Source: Helicobacter bilis (lineage in GTDB: Bacteria; Campylobacterota; Campylobacteria; Campylobacterales; Helicobacteraceae). From it: 40,689 bases of DNA. Under the pieces are notes generated by a model. The model was not told where the DNA came from. It searched no databases and was given only the letters and a program-made list of their open reading frames with translations. Location: the NCBI RefSeq assembly GCF_900198365.1, contig NZ_FZMS01000010.1, forward strand, positions 1 to 40,689, written 5' to 3'. Made by a program: the position numbers and the translations under genes. Of the stretch, positions 24,931-32,970 are shown one piece after another. The stretch's first letter is position 1. Every line of letters begins with the position of its first letter.

Positions 24931-25902
24931 ATGCTTAATATTTATACTAAGACGAATAATGGGCTTGTCAAAAAGTTACAATTTAACATTGAAGATAATC
25001 TTCTCCCTAGTAATATTTTGTGGGTTGATTTACTTCACCCAACAAATGATGAGATGAACTACATTACAAAGCAATATAACCTTGATATTCCAACGCAAGA
25101 AGAGCGTGAAGAAATCGAGCTTAGCGCAAGATATTGGGAAGATAATCTCACAATTACTATTAACACGCATTTTCTCGTGCGTATGCAGACAGAAAACAAG
25201 GAATTTAGCCTGATTAATGAAACAATTACTTTTATGACGACTAAAAATATTTTATTTACGATTAGATTCAATGATTTTAAGATTTTTGAAGAGATGCAAA
25301 CACGCATTCTTGCAAGTCCAAAAAACTTTGAAGATGGCTATGATGTGCTTGATAAAATGTTTGAAATTCGTGTAGAAAAAGATGCTGATATACTAGAGTG
25401 GATTGATAAAGAGGCAAGAAAGCTACGCATTAATGTCTTGGAAGAAAAGAATGAATACACTTACGACAAAATGCTAAAAGGCATTTCAAGTTTGCAAGAA
25501 CTCAATATGCGTGTGCGAGATTCACTATTTGATAAACGGCGTACTATTACTTCACTCATTAAAAGTGATAAGATTGATAGCGATATTAAACGCAATCTTA
25601 CCATTGTTTTAAAGGATTTAAACTCGCTTGTTGAATTTAATGTATCGCAACTCAATGTCCTTGATAATATCCAAACAATTCTAGCAAGTCAGATTAATAT
25701 CGAGCAGAATAAAATCATTAAGCTATTTACCGTTGCCACTGTTGCTATGATGCCGCCAACTCTTATTGGGACGATTTATGGCATGAACTTTGAGATTATG
25801 CCAGAGCTTAAATGGGATTATGGCTATCCACTTGCAGTGCTTGTGATGATTATTTCCACCATACTACCACTTATTGCATTTAAGAAAAAAGGGTGGTTGT
25901 AA
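24931..25902 (+). CDS. corA: Magnesium/cobalt transporter CorA
   Basis: Pentameric inner-membrane channel for Mg2+ (also Co2+, Ni2+). The cytoplasmic funnel is followed by two C-terminal membrane helices. The selectivity motif GMN is in [14 protein letters not shown], and the second helix ends in [33 protein letters not shown], a long helix, matches H. pylori CorA closely. The start is the ATG at 24931, with AAGGA six bases upstream; this gives 323 residues, as in relatives. A longer reading from 24877 adds 18 residues not found in the family. Confidence 0.94.
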   Translation: MLNIYTKTNNGLVKKLQFNIEDNLLPSNILWVDLLHPTNDEMNYITKQYNLDIPTQEEREEIELSARYWEDNLTITINTHFLVRMQTENKEFSLINETITFMTTKNILFTIRFNDFKIFEEMQTRILASPKNFEDGYDVLDKMFEIRVEKDADILEWIDKEARKLRINVLEEKNEYTYDKMLKGISSLQELNMRVRDSLFDKRRTITSLIKSDKIDSDIKRNLTIVLKDLNSLVEFNVSQLNVLDNIQTILASQINIEQNKIIKLFTVATVAMMPPTLIGTIYGMNFEIMPELKWDYGYPLAVLVMIISTILPLIAFKKKGWL

Positions 25903-25980
25903 GATTTATTACATAGCGATTAATAGCTAAAGTCTTTTATCTAAAAACTTTGCTTAAAGTAAATAGCAAGGTGAATTTAC

Positions 25981-26133
25981 ATGAGAATCTTTTTTGTAGT
26001 TCTTGCTTCTATTTTTGATGCTTGTGGAAAAAAATAATATGTATTTCATTTTGGATGTTCTGTATTCGCTATTTTTTGTTTCTTAAGATCATATAATGTG
26101 AATTTGAGTTTATGCGAAAAGGTTGAAATATAG
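25981..26133 (+). pseudogene. Probable remnant of a small multidrug-resistance (SMR) transporter gene
   Basis: ATG at 25981 has AAGGTG seven bases upstream and starts MRIFFVVLASIFDACGKK, then a TAA. In the same frame the sequence continues FGCSVFAIFCFLRSYNVNLS and LCEKVEI before another stop. The first piece has the hydrophobic first helix of EmrE/SugE proteins with an acidic residue (Asp) at the place of the key Glu, and the second looks like their second helix. SMR proteins are about 105 residues, so this is at most the first half. The rest of the gap to 26381 shows no more of it. The assignment is tentative. Confidence 0.4.
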
Positions 26134-26245
26134 ATATGCCAAACAACTCACTACACAAGGCAGATTTACAATATAAAAAATCCGAGAATTAATAAGACAC
26201 TCGATACTAAATAAGATACGGAATAACAGAAAAATAAATACTTTG

Positions 26246-26267
26246 CCTATTTGAGATTCAATAGGCT
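26246..26267 (-). terminator. Candidate terminator hairpin of the Tat-aminotransferase gene
   Basis: GCCTATT and AATAGGC form a perfect 7-bp stem with an 8-base loop. On the minus strand, downstream of the aminotransferase stop, the hairpin is followed by AAAGTATTTATTTTTCTG, which is T-rich. It lies about 115 bases past the stop. Confidence 0.4.
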
Positions 26268-26295
26268 CAAGCTAAAATCTATGGATTCCAAATTT

Positions 26296-26309
26296 TATCT
26301 GTACAGATA
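26296..26309. repeat. 14-bp perfect palindrome TATCTGTACAGATA
   Basis: A perfect palindrome between the convergent corA and aminotransferase genes. It could be a protein-binding dyad or part of a terminator; no gene start lies close by. Confidence 0.5.
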
Positions 26310-26381
26310 TAACAGATTGGCGGAAAAGGCTTCAATGGTGAAATTTAAAGCTCTATAAATTGCTACAAAACCTTAATGGTA

Positions 26382-27551
26382 TTAGATATAGCGTTTCTGT
26401 CTAAAAGTTTTTAATACTTTTACATAATATTCAGCTTGCTGTGGAGTTCCTAATGTAACTCGACAGAAGTTATCAAACTTAGCAAATTGTCGTCCAACAA
26501 GGATATTTTGATTTCTCATATTTTTTGCAAAATCATCATAGCTACCTGTGATTTCATGGAAAATAAAGTTAGCATGTGAAGGCGCATAGCGTAAGCCCAA
26601 AAAATCAAGGGTTTTTGTTACAATTTGTCTTGATCTCACATTTGAATTTACGCAATATTGTCTAAAGTTGAAATCAGCAAGTGCCGCAGTAGATGCAACT
26701 GCACCGCACACATTAATACCTGCAAGTTGCAAAAAGTCTTTAATCCTTCTTTGCAACTCTGGTGTTGTAACCGCATATCCTACACGCAATCCTGCAAGAC
26801 CATATATCTTTGAAAATGTGCGTGTTACAATAATATTTTTTGCACCATCTTTTAGGATATCAATACCACTTTTAAATGCAGGATCAATCACATACTCTGC
26901 ATACGCCTCATCGATAAGGAAAATCGTGCTTTGTTTTGCATTTCTTACCCAAGAATACAGATCGTTTGCAGATACAATGTTTCCTGTTGGATTATTTGGA
27001 TTGCAAAGATAAACAAGAGAAATACCATCAAACTCTCGCTCACTCTTTTTCATAGCATCAATATTCATGTTAAACTTAGAGTCTAAATCAAAATTCACAA
27101 CTTCAATACCTAGTGGTTTTGCATAAACAGCAGGGAATTCAAAAGTAGGATTAGGATTTATGATTCTAAATGGCATATTAAGCTCATTAGCCAAATTACT
27201 AACAGCATAAATTGCAGCTTGTAATGCAGCCGAAGAACCATTACTCACACATACATTGTCTTCTCTTACTTGATAAAATCTTGCAATACTAGAACGCAAT
27301 TCCTCTTCAGCTTTGAAAGGATAGAGAGATAAATCTGCTGCCTTTTTGTCCAATGCTTTTTTAACAAGACTTGAAAAACCATACGCACTCTCATTGCTAT
27401 TTAGCAATAATGGCTTATCTCTAGTAGGCAACTTAAAAGATGTACCGGCAGCCTGCAACGGCGATAAAAAACCACCTAAAGCCAACGCACTAGCAATCGT
27501 TCCAGCCTTCAGCACATCGCGTCTATTCATTGTTTGTTCAACACTTTTCAT
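26382..27551 (-). CDS. HisC-like PLP aminotransferase with a twin-arginine export signal
   Basis: A fold-type I aminotransferase of the histidinol-phosphate type. Core motifs are complete: NSNESAYG, a phosphate-binding VSNGSSAALQAA, CNPNNPTG, IDEAYAEYV, and the PLP lysine Lys248 in TRTFSKIYGLAGLRVGYA, with RVTLGTP near the end. The N-terminus is a twin-arginine signal: MNRRDVLKAG (Arg10-Arg11) then the hydrophobic TIASALALGGFLSPL and AxA-type LQAAG at 32-36. It should be folded with PLP in the cytoplasm and exported to the periplasm by Tat. The start ATG has AAGGAG eight bases upstream, so the signal is truly coded. 389 residues. The substrate is unknown. Not linked to other his genes here. 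Parallel and upstream of it is parB. Confidence 0.85.
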   Translation of the reverse strand: MKSVEQTMNRRDVLKAGTIASALALGGFLSPLQAAGTSFKLPTRDKPLLLNSNESAYGFSSLVKKALDKKAADLSLYPFKAEEELRSSIARFYQVREDNVCVSNGSSAALQAAIYAVSNLANELNMPFRIINPNPTFEFPAVYAKPLGIEVVNFDLDSKFNMNIDAMKKSEREFDGISLVYLCNPNNPTGNIVSANDLYSWVRNAKQSTIFLIDEAYAEYVIDPAFKSGIDILKDGAKNIIVTRTFSKIYGLAGLRVGYAVTTPELQRRIKDFLQLAGINVCGAVASTAALADFNFRQYCVNSNVRSRQIVTKTLDFLGLRYAPSHANFIFHEITGSYDDFAKNMRNQNILVGRQFAKFDNFCRVTLGTPQQAEYYVKVLKTFRQKRYI

Positions 27552-27738
27552 AAGATTAACTCCTTAAAATATGTTATATATGCAGTTTCCATGTCTGCAA
27601 TAATACACTATTTTCACAGAAAATGCAATAAAAAAAGAAAAAATGTAGTATTTTAAATAAGCTTTTTTTTATGAATTTGAAAATATGAGAAACCTAGAAA
27701 TGATTATAATGAAAAGCATATTGCACAAAATAACGACG

Positions 27739-27768
27739 CAAGAATAACAAAATCAAGAATAACAAAAT
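27739..27768. repeat. 15-bp perfect tandem duplication
   Basis: CAAGAATAACAAAAT occurs twice back to back in the 319-bp spacer between parB and the aminotransferase gene. The spacer otherwise shows no gene. A TTTAGAG/CTCTAAA inverted repeat (27814-27859) lies close to the parB stop and may help end the par transcript. Confidence 0.7.
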
Positions 27769-27870
27769 AGATTCTAGGGCATGATAATTGATAATGAAGT
27801 ATAACAAGCAAGGCTCTAAAGACACACAAAGCCTAAGCAAAAAAAATGTGCGTTTAGAGTAAGAACAACG

Positions 27871-28728
27871 TTATTGCAACTTCTGTAAAACAATATCAAG
27901 TTTGCTTTTTTCATCACATTGCAAAACAATGCTATTCTTTTTTATGGTGCTTTCAATATTATAGGTTTTTAGAATCTCTTGTAAATTTTGCAAGGATTTT
28001 GTATAGAGAGATTCTGTAGAATCTTTATTATTTTCTAGTATCTTTGCCTTTGATTTAAGGTTTTTTGCAAGATTTTCTGTTTCTCTTACATTGAGTTTTT
28101 GTCCTAATATGCTTTGCAATGCCATCTCTTCGTCATTTGGAGTTAAGCCAATAAGCATTTTTGCATGTCCTTGCGTTATTTTGCCATCTTGGAGTAATTC
28201 TCTTGTTTTACCGCTTAATTCAAGCAAACGCAGTGTATTTGTGATTTGTGTGCGAGACTTATGAATCTTTTGTGCGAGTTTTTCCTGTGTGAGATCATAT
28301 TCTTTTAAAAGTGCTTGATAGCAAAGGGCTAAATCAATAGGGTTTAAATCCTCTCTTTGCACATTTTCTATCAATGCTAATTCACGCATTTTGTAATCTT
28401 CTGTGCTAATGACTATGGCTTGTATATGCTCTTTTTGCAGTAATTTTGTAGCACGAAGTCTTCTTTCCCCAGCAATAAGTATGTATCCACCATTTTCATT
28501 TTCACGCACGACTATGGGTTGTAAAAGTCCATGCTCTTCTATAGAATCCGCAAGTTCTCTCAAACTCTCACCATTAAAGATTTTACGCGGCTGCATGGGG
28601 TTTGGCACAATATCATCGCATTTAATCATCTGCATGTTAGTATCTGAATCTGCATAATTTTTCTCATACACAGCATTAATATCACCAAATAGATTATTAA
28701 GCCCACTACCTAACGCTCTTTTTGCCAT
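27871..28728 (-). CDS. parB: Chromosome partitioning protein ParB
   Basis: Binds parS centromere sites and, by CTP-dependent sliding, loads the segregation complex. N-terminus KRALGSGLNNLFG contacts ParA. The box GERRLRATKLL (GERR at 87-90) is the CTP/Arg patch; the helix-turn-helix is in YDLTQEKLAQKIHKSRTQI (about 140-165). A Lys/Asn linker at about 230-250 (ENNKDSTESLYTK) leads to the C-terminal dimer domain. 285 residues, normal. ATG with AAAAGGAAATAGC. It follows parA by 13 bp. I find no parS-like palindrome (TGTTTCACGTGAAACA) in the window. Confidence 0.95.
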   Translation of the reverse strand: MAKRALGSGLNNLFGDINAVYEKNYADSDTNMQMIKCDDIVPNPMQPRKIFNGESLRELADSIEEHGLLQPIVVRENENGGYILIAGERRLRATKLLQKEHIQAIVISTEDYKMRELALIENVQREDLNPIDLALCYQALLKEYDLTQEKLAQKIHKSRTQITNTLRLLELSGKTRELLQDGKITQGHAKMLIGLTPNDEEMALQSILGQKLNVRETENLAKNLKSKAKILENNKDSTESLYTKSLQNLQEILKTYNIESTIKKNSIVLQCDEKSKLDIVLQKLQ

Positions 28729-28741
28729 GCTATTTCCTTTT

Positions 28742-29521
28742 TTACTTCTTTAATAAAGCTTTTGCAAGACGCATATAAGCTTCATTACCAGCTGACTTGC
28801 TATCATATAATGCAATGGGTTTTCCATAACTTGGGGCTTCTGCAAGTTTTACATTATGCGGTATGACCACATAACCTTCTTTGTCATCAAAGAATTTAGT
28901 TTTCACATGATTTAATAAATCATCTAAAACTTGCTTTGATAGATTTGTCCTTGAGTTATACATGGTAGGTAAAAAGCCTCTTATTGCTAGACTTGTATTA
29001 ATGGACTGCTTTATTACCTTGACAGTATTCATAAGTTGGGCTAATCCATCAAGGGCTAAAAACTCGCATTGCACAGGCACAATGAGAGAATTTGCTGCTG
29101 TTAAAACATTAATTGTAAGCGGTCCTAATGCGGGTGGCGAATCTATAATAATAAAGTCATAATCCATGCGAATAGATTCTATATATTGCCTAAGAAGTGT
29201 TTCCCCTTGACTTTTCTTTTTTGCGTAAAACTCAGATTCTATACCGACTAGATTTTGGTCAGTAGGTGCGATAAATAAATGTTTTAGCGTTGTGCTTTGG
29301 ATAATATCTTGTATGGAAGTTTGCCCAGACATTACATGATACATTGTAGATTCTATACTATTGCGTTTTATCCCATAGCTTAGCGTAGCATTTGCCTGTG
29401 GATCAAAGTCAATAAGCAAAACTTTTTTATTACATAATGCCAAAGATGCGGAAAGATTCACAGCAGTAGTTGTCTTTCCAACGCCACCTTTTTGATTTGC
29501 AATGCCAATGACTTCGCCCAT
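28742..29521 (-). CDS. parA: Chromosome partitioning ATPase ParA (Soj)
   Basis: A deviant-Walker ATPase that binds the nucleoid and pulls ParB-parS complexes. The P-loop is [10 protein letters not shown] with the signature Lys11 and Lys16; motif A' includes [10 protein letters not shown], and motif B is [16 protein letters not shown]. 259 residues with no N-terminal DNA-binding extension, so chromosomal type. ATG with AAGGAGATTGC. Sits between birA (24 bp upstream) and parB, the order found in H. pylori. Confidence 0.96.
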   Translation of the reverse strand: MGEVIGIANQKGGVGKTTTAVNLSASLALCNKKVLLIDFDPQANATLSYGIKRNSIESTMYHVMSGQTSIQDIIQSTTLKHLFIAPTDQNLVGIESEFYAKKKSQGETLLRQYIESIRMDYDFIIIDSPPALGPLTINVLTAANSLIVPVQCEFLALDGLAQLMNTVKVIKQSINTSLAIRGFLPTMYNSRTNLSKQVLDDLLNHVKTKFFDDKEGYVVIPHNVKLAEAPSYGKPIALYDSKSAGNEAYMRLAKALLKK

Positions 29522-29545
29522 GCAATCTCCTTCTTCTTGTAATAT

Positions 29546-30316
29546 TTAACGCAAACTATATAGAATCTTATCATGCAACACTATGCTGCCATCATTTTGT
29601 AATAACGCATCTTGCAATGATACTTTATGTGTAATTCCATCTTCATTGATATGTGTATAAAAACGATGATTTTTAGAAAAACTTTGTTTATATCGATTAA
29701 AGACTTCATACCATGTCATGTTATTTTGTAAAAAAGCATTGCAAGTAATGCCATGCAATGTTGTATCTATATTTTTTTGTAAAGCAAATTCTACAATGTT
29801 AAAGCTTAAAAAATGCAATATTTTTTTGATTATTTGAGATAAAATCTCTGTGCTTATGGATTCTATAGAATCTTTTTGAGATAAATTATTTTGCATTTTG
29901 CCTGTTAATAAAGAAGATTTCTCTTCGCTAAAGATATTTAGCCCAACGCCAAATATAACAAAGCCTTTTATATACTGCGTGATTAAACCCCCGACTTTAT
30001 CATCTTGTAAATAAAAATCATTAGGCCATTTTAACCATAAATCATTATGAAATTCTCTAAATAACTCAAGCAAAATTTGTCCAAAATAAATCGAGCTAGA
30101 CTGCCTTGGCAAATCTTGTGGCAATAAAGCAATAGGCATAGCACATGATAGATATAATCCACATGATACTTTATCCCATGTGTTTGCACGACTGCCGATA
30201 CCATTTGTTTGGTTTTTTGTTGCTACTATGCAAATAGATTCCAAATCATTCTTACGGATATAATCAGCCAGCCATACTTGCGTGGAGGGCAATTCCTGTG
30301 TCCAAATAAAACGCAT
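29546..30316 (-). CDS. birA: Biotin--[acetyl-CoA carboxylase] ligase
   Basis: Activates biotin as biotinyl-AMP and attaches it to the AccB carrier. The N-terminal winged helix of E. coli BirA is absent, so it is a catalytic-only form and not a repressor. Motifs are TQELPSTQ, ATKNQTNGIGSRANTW (GxGS adenylate loop), the KWPND signature in LWLKWPNDFYL, and KVGGLI. The C-terminal third (after about 160) is diverged. 256 residues. Separated by two bases from the TPR-glycosyltransferase stop upstream, and 24 bp before parA, so it is in one transcript. Confidence 0.9.
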   Translation of the reverse strand: MRFIWTQELPSTQVWLADYIRKNDLESICIVATKNQTNGIGSRANTWDKVSCGLYLSCAMPIALLPQDLPRQSSSIYFGQILLELFREFHNDLWLKWPNDFYLQDDKVGGLITQYIKGFVIFGVGLNIFSEEKSSLLTGKMQNNLSQKDSIESISTEILSQIIKKILHFLSFNIVEFALQKNIDTTLHGITCNAFLQNNMTWYEVFNRYKQSFSKNHRFYTHINEDGITHKVSLQDALLQNDGSIVLHDKILYSLR

Positions 30317-30318
30317 AT

Positions 30319-32169
30319 TTACTCTTTAAATGTTTTAAATGTTTTAAATGTTTGCTTTAAAAATACATTAAGTTTCTCTAAGACACCACGCCATTCATAT
30401 AAATCTTCTTGTATAAATAATTTTGCATTGTCATACCAAATAGTAGAATCATGTTTGCAAAACCTCCCCCATCGCCAGTCGTGTCGTTTATACAATAATA
30501 CAGCCGTAGGAATGCCTAAAGTCGCACTCAAATGTGCTAATGCGGAATCTATGCTAATCACAAAATCCATATTTAATAAAATCCTAGCACTATCATAAAA
30601 GTCTTGAATCTCTTTTGACATATCAATGACACCAAATTCTTTCGCAAGACCAGAATCAATGCCTTCATACTGCAAACTATAATATGTGAAGTTTTTGTGC
30701 GGCAGAGATTCTAAAAGCTTTTGTGCGTATATGGACTTTTCTCTTGCGTTTTGAAAATTTGGATTTGAGCTAAAGTTTAGGGCGATCTTTATTTGCTTTT
30801 TTGTCTCTATTGTATTATGTGTATTTGTTATAAAGTGATTTTTCGCCTGTGCTTTTGTGCTTAGGAATACATCATCTTTTAGCTCTTCTTTTTGTGCGTA
30901 ATGCTGATAAGATTCTAAAACTTTTTTTATAGATATTTGAGATTCTGTCATATTTGTGTGTATAAAAGTATCACTTAGTATAGAATCTTTTAAGCCATTA
31001 GAATCTTTTATTTGAGATTTTATAAGAAAGGATAATAAGGTATTTCTAAAAGATTCTAAACCTATTTTTACACTCTTTTCATTGGCAAATAAAAAGGCAA
31101 GGCTTGGCATGGGGAGTGCTATATCATAATCATCATGCACTTTTTCACTACAAGGCGCATTAAAGCATCTAAAGATTTTACAAAGCTCTTTTGGTGCAAA
31201 AATTATCTTTTCTTTACATGAAAGAAGCGGGATAAACCTTGCAAACATAATGCTATCTCCAAAGCCTTGCTCGTGGTAAAGTGCTACTCTCTTATCTTGC
31301 AAGAAATCTAATATACTTTTAGAATCCTGAAAAGAAAAATCAAGAAAATGCCTATCCATAGTCTTTGGCAGCATAACTCTTCTATGCTCATAGAGTGCAA
31401 AGCCTGTTTGAAACTCATTTAAGCTTAAATATAAATGTGCGAGATTTATTACATATCTTACATCTGGATTTAGGCTAATCGCCCTGCTATATGCCTCTTT
31501 TGCTAACTCTATCTCATCATTATAGCGAAGTGCATTTGCGTAGTTAAAATAGAAATTAGAATCTTGTGTGTAGTGTGGCTCTAACTCTCTATAAAGTGTG
31601 ATAGCAGAATTTAGATCATCTAAATTTGTATAGATTTGTGCTAGATTTATACCCGCATCACCCATACCGCTTTCATAGGCGAGTGAATAATATTTTAATG
31701 CGAGTTTAAAGCTACCTATGGCGGCTTGCTGATTAGCTAGATTAAAGATAGCATGTATATCTTTTGGATTAATCTTAATGGCTATCATGTAATGTTGTAT
31801 AGATCTCTCATAATCTTGTAAATCACCATAGCATTTTGCGAGATTAAAATGTAGGTTTTCATCATCTTTTGGCAGAAGATTCTGTAAAAGTGCTATGGCT
31901 TGTAATGTCATATTATTTCTTCTATAAAATTCCGCAAGGTTTAGTGAGAGTGTAAAGACATGCTCTTTATGATGCTTTTTTGCTATCTTTAGTGCGTCTT
32001 CAAGGCATTTAATCGCTTCTTGCAGCTGCCCTATATTGTTATAACAAAACGCACATAAACTCCATGCTTCAATATTTGTGCGTTGCTGCATAATAAGCCT
32101 TAAACACGCTTCAATGCAGGTTTGCCACTGCTTATTATTAAATAACTGACGAATAGTCTCTATATTCAT
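30319..32169 (-). CDS. TPR protein with a C-terminal GT-B (heptosyltransferase-like) domain
   Basis: The N-terminal half (about 1-260) holds some seven tetratricopeptide repeats, e.g. QLQEAIKCLEDALKIAKKHH and SIQHYMIAIKINPKDIHAIF. The C-terminal half has two Rossmann-like parts: one with VALYHEQGFGDSIMFARFIP, one with VISIDSALAHLSATLGIPTA (the GT9/GT41-type ADP- or UDP-sugar site) and VLLYKRHDWRWG. Between them is a diverged Ser/Lys/Asp-rich stretch (about 355-445). The pattern suggests a glycosyltransferase acting on protein or a surface glycan, but neither the sugar nor the acceptor can be named. The last residues are TFK repeated three times. No signal peptide. Stops two bases before birA. 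Confidence 0.8.
   Translation of the reverse strand: MNIETIRQLFNNKQWQTCIEACLRLIMQQRTNIEAWSLCAFCYNNIGQLQEAIKCLEDALKIAKKHHKEHVFTLSLNLAEFYRRNNMTLQAIALLQNLLPKDDENLHFNLAKCYGDLQDYERSIQHYMIAIKINPKDIHAIFNLANQQAAIGSFKLALKYYSLAYESGMGDAGINLAQIYTNLDDLNSAITLYRELEPHYTQDSNFYFNYANALRYNDEIELAKEAYSRAISLNPDVRYVINLAHLYLSLNEFQTGFALYEHRRVMLPKTMDRHFLDFSFQDSKSILDFLQDKRVALYHEQGFGDSIMFARFIPLLSCKEKIIFAPKELCKIFRCFNAPCSEKVHDDYDIALPMPSLAFLFANEKSVKIGLESFRNTLLSFLIKSQIKDSNGLKDSILSDTFIHTNMTESQISIKKVLESYQHYAQKEELKDDVFLSTKAQAKNHFITNTHNTIETKKQIKIALNFSSNPNFQNAREKSIYAQKLLESLPHKNFTYYSLQYEGIDSGLAKEFGVIDMSKEIQDFYDSARILLNMDFVISIDSALAHLSATLGIPTAVLLYKRHDWRWGRFCKHDSTIWYDNAKLFIQEDLYEWRGVLEKLNVFLKQTFKTFKTFKE
30325..30351 (-). repeat. Three tandem 9-bp repeats at the 3' end of the TPR-glycosyltransferase gene
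   Basis: TTTAAATGT occurs three times in a row on the plus strand and encodes Thr-Phe-Lys repeats just before the stop. Nine is a multiple of three, so copy-number change would not shift the frame. Confidence 0.8.
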
Positions 32170-32369
32170 ATAAAACCCTAAAATAATCTAAATAATCGCA
32201 AACAATCAAATTTAATACCAAAATAATCAATCTTTTGTTATTCTACATCAATAACGCGATGATATGAAAAACGACTCATGTTTGATAAAACTAAACACAA
32301 TATTAAGCTTTTGTATTGTAGCTTTGCGATACTTTTGTTTGATGTTAAACCAAGTTATCAAGTATATAT

Positions 32370-32885
32370 CTACCACGCTTCATCAATGCCGATTAAAATG
32401 CAACTTGTAAGATAAGGTGCAGCACAATAGGAAAATACCTTACCACCTTTGCCGATTTCATGTAATGCAGAATAGTATCTTTGAGCGAATTTAAAATATC
32501 TTACTTTTGCTTTTTTATCGCCAAACTCATCAGCTAAGATCCCACCCACACTCACACCATCTAAGTCATTATGCTGACTTATCCACTCTATATAAAACAT
32601 AGATAGAATCACATAAGTGCGATAGCCGTGCATTTGCCCTAAATTCATCTTACTAAAAGCAGTGTGTGAGATAATCTTTTTACCATTAAAGCGGACAAAA
32701 TTTCTCTCATTTGATTGCTTATCGACTTGTTTATAATAGGCTTCTAGCTTTTTTGTATTTTTTTCTAACACTTCACTTGTATCTATGTTTTTCCAAGTTT
32801 TGTTTTGATTATATTTTCTTTGTGTATTTTCATTTGCATACAACACAAAAATACTGAAGAAAAGTAACAACAATATGCGGTGCAT
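32370..32885 (-). CDS. Small exported protein of unknown function
   Basis: 171 residues. A signal peptide (MHRILLLLFFSIFVLYA-NE) precedes a basic, Asn/Lys-rich region. The C-terminal half contains ISHTAFSKMNLGQMHGYRTY and VSVGGILADEFGDKKAKVRY, and ends in two Cys (YCAAPYLTSC) that could form a disulfide. I do not recognise the family. The ATG at 32885 has AAAGGC seven bases upstream; a longer reading up to 33038 would run into the start of purF and lose the signal. It is divergent from purF across 85 bp. Predicted periplasmic. Confidence 0.75.
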   Translation of the reverse strand: MHRILLLLFFSIFVLYANENTQRKYNQNKTWKNIDTSEVLEKNTKKLEAYYKQVDKQSNERNFVRFNGKKIISHTAFSKMNLGQMHGYRTYVILSMFYIEWISQHNDLDGVSVGGILADEFGDKKAKVRYFKFAQRYYSALHEIGKGGKVFSYCAAPYLTSCILIGIDEAW

Positions 32886-32931
32886 ACAAAGCCTTTTTAA
32901 ATTTTTGTTATTGTAGCTTAAAAACATTATG

Positions 32932-32937
32932 ATACAA
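32932..32937 (+). promoter_or_regulatory. Probable -10 element for purF
   Basis: TACAAT in TATGATACAATCCC, about 34 bases before the purF ATG, within the divergent spacer. Confidence 0.45.
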
Positions 32938-32970
32938 TCCCTATTTATCATTTTAACCCAAGGCTTTTGT

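Noticed and set aside
27661-27680. Homopolymer tract (eight T) as a phase-variation switch
   Set aside because: It lies in an intergenic spacer about 110 bp from any start and is short; no gene start or frame depends on it.
27871-29521. A parS centromere site near parA/parB
   Set aside because: I looked for TGTTTCACGTGAAACA-like palindromes in the window and found none; the site is probably elsewhere.
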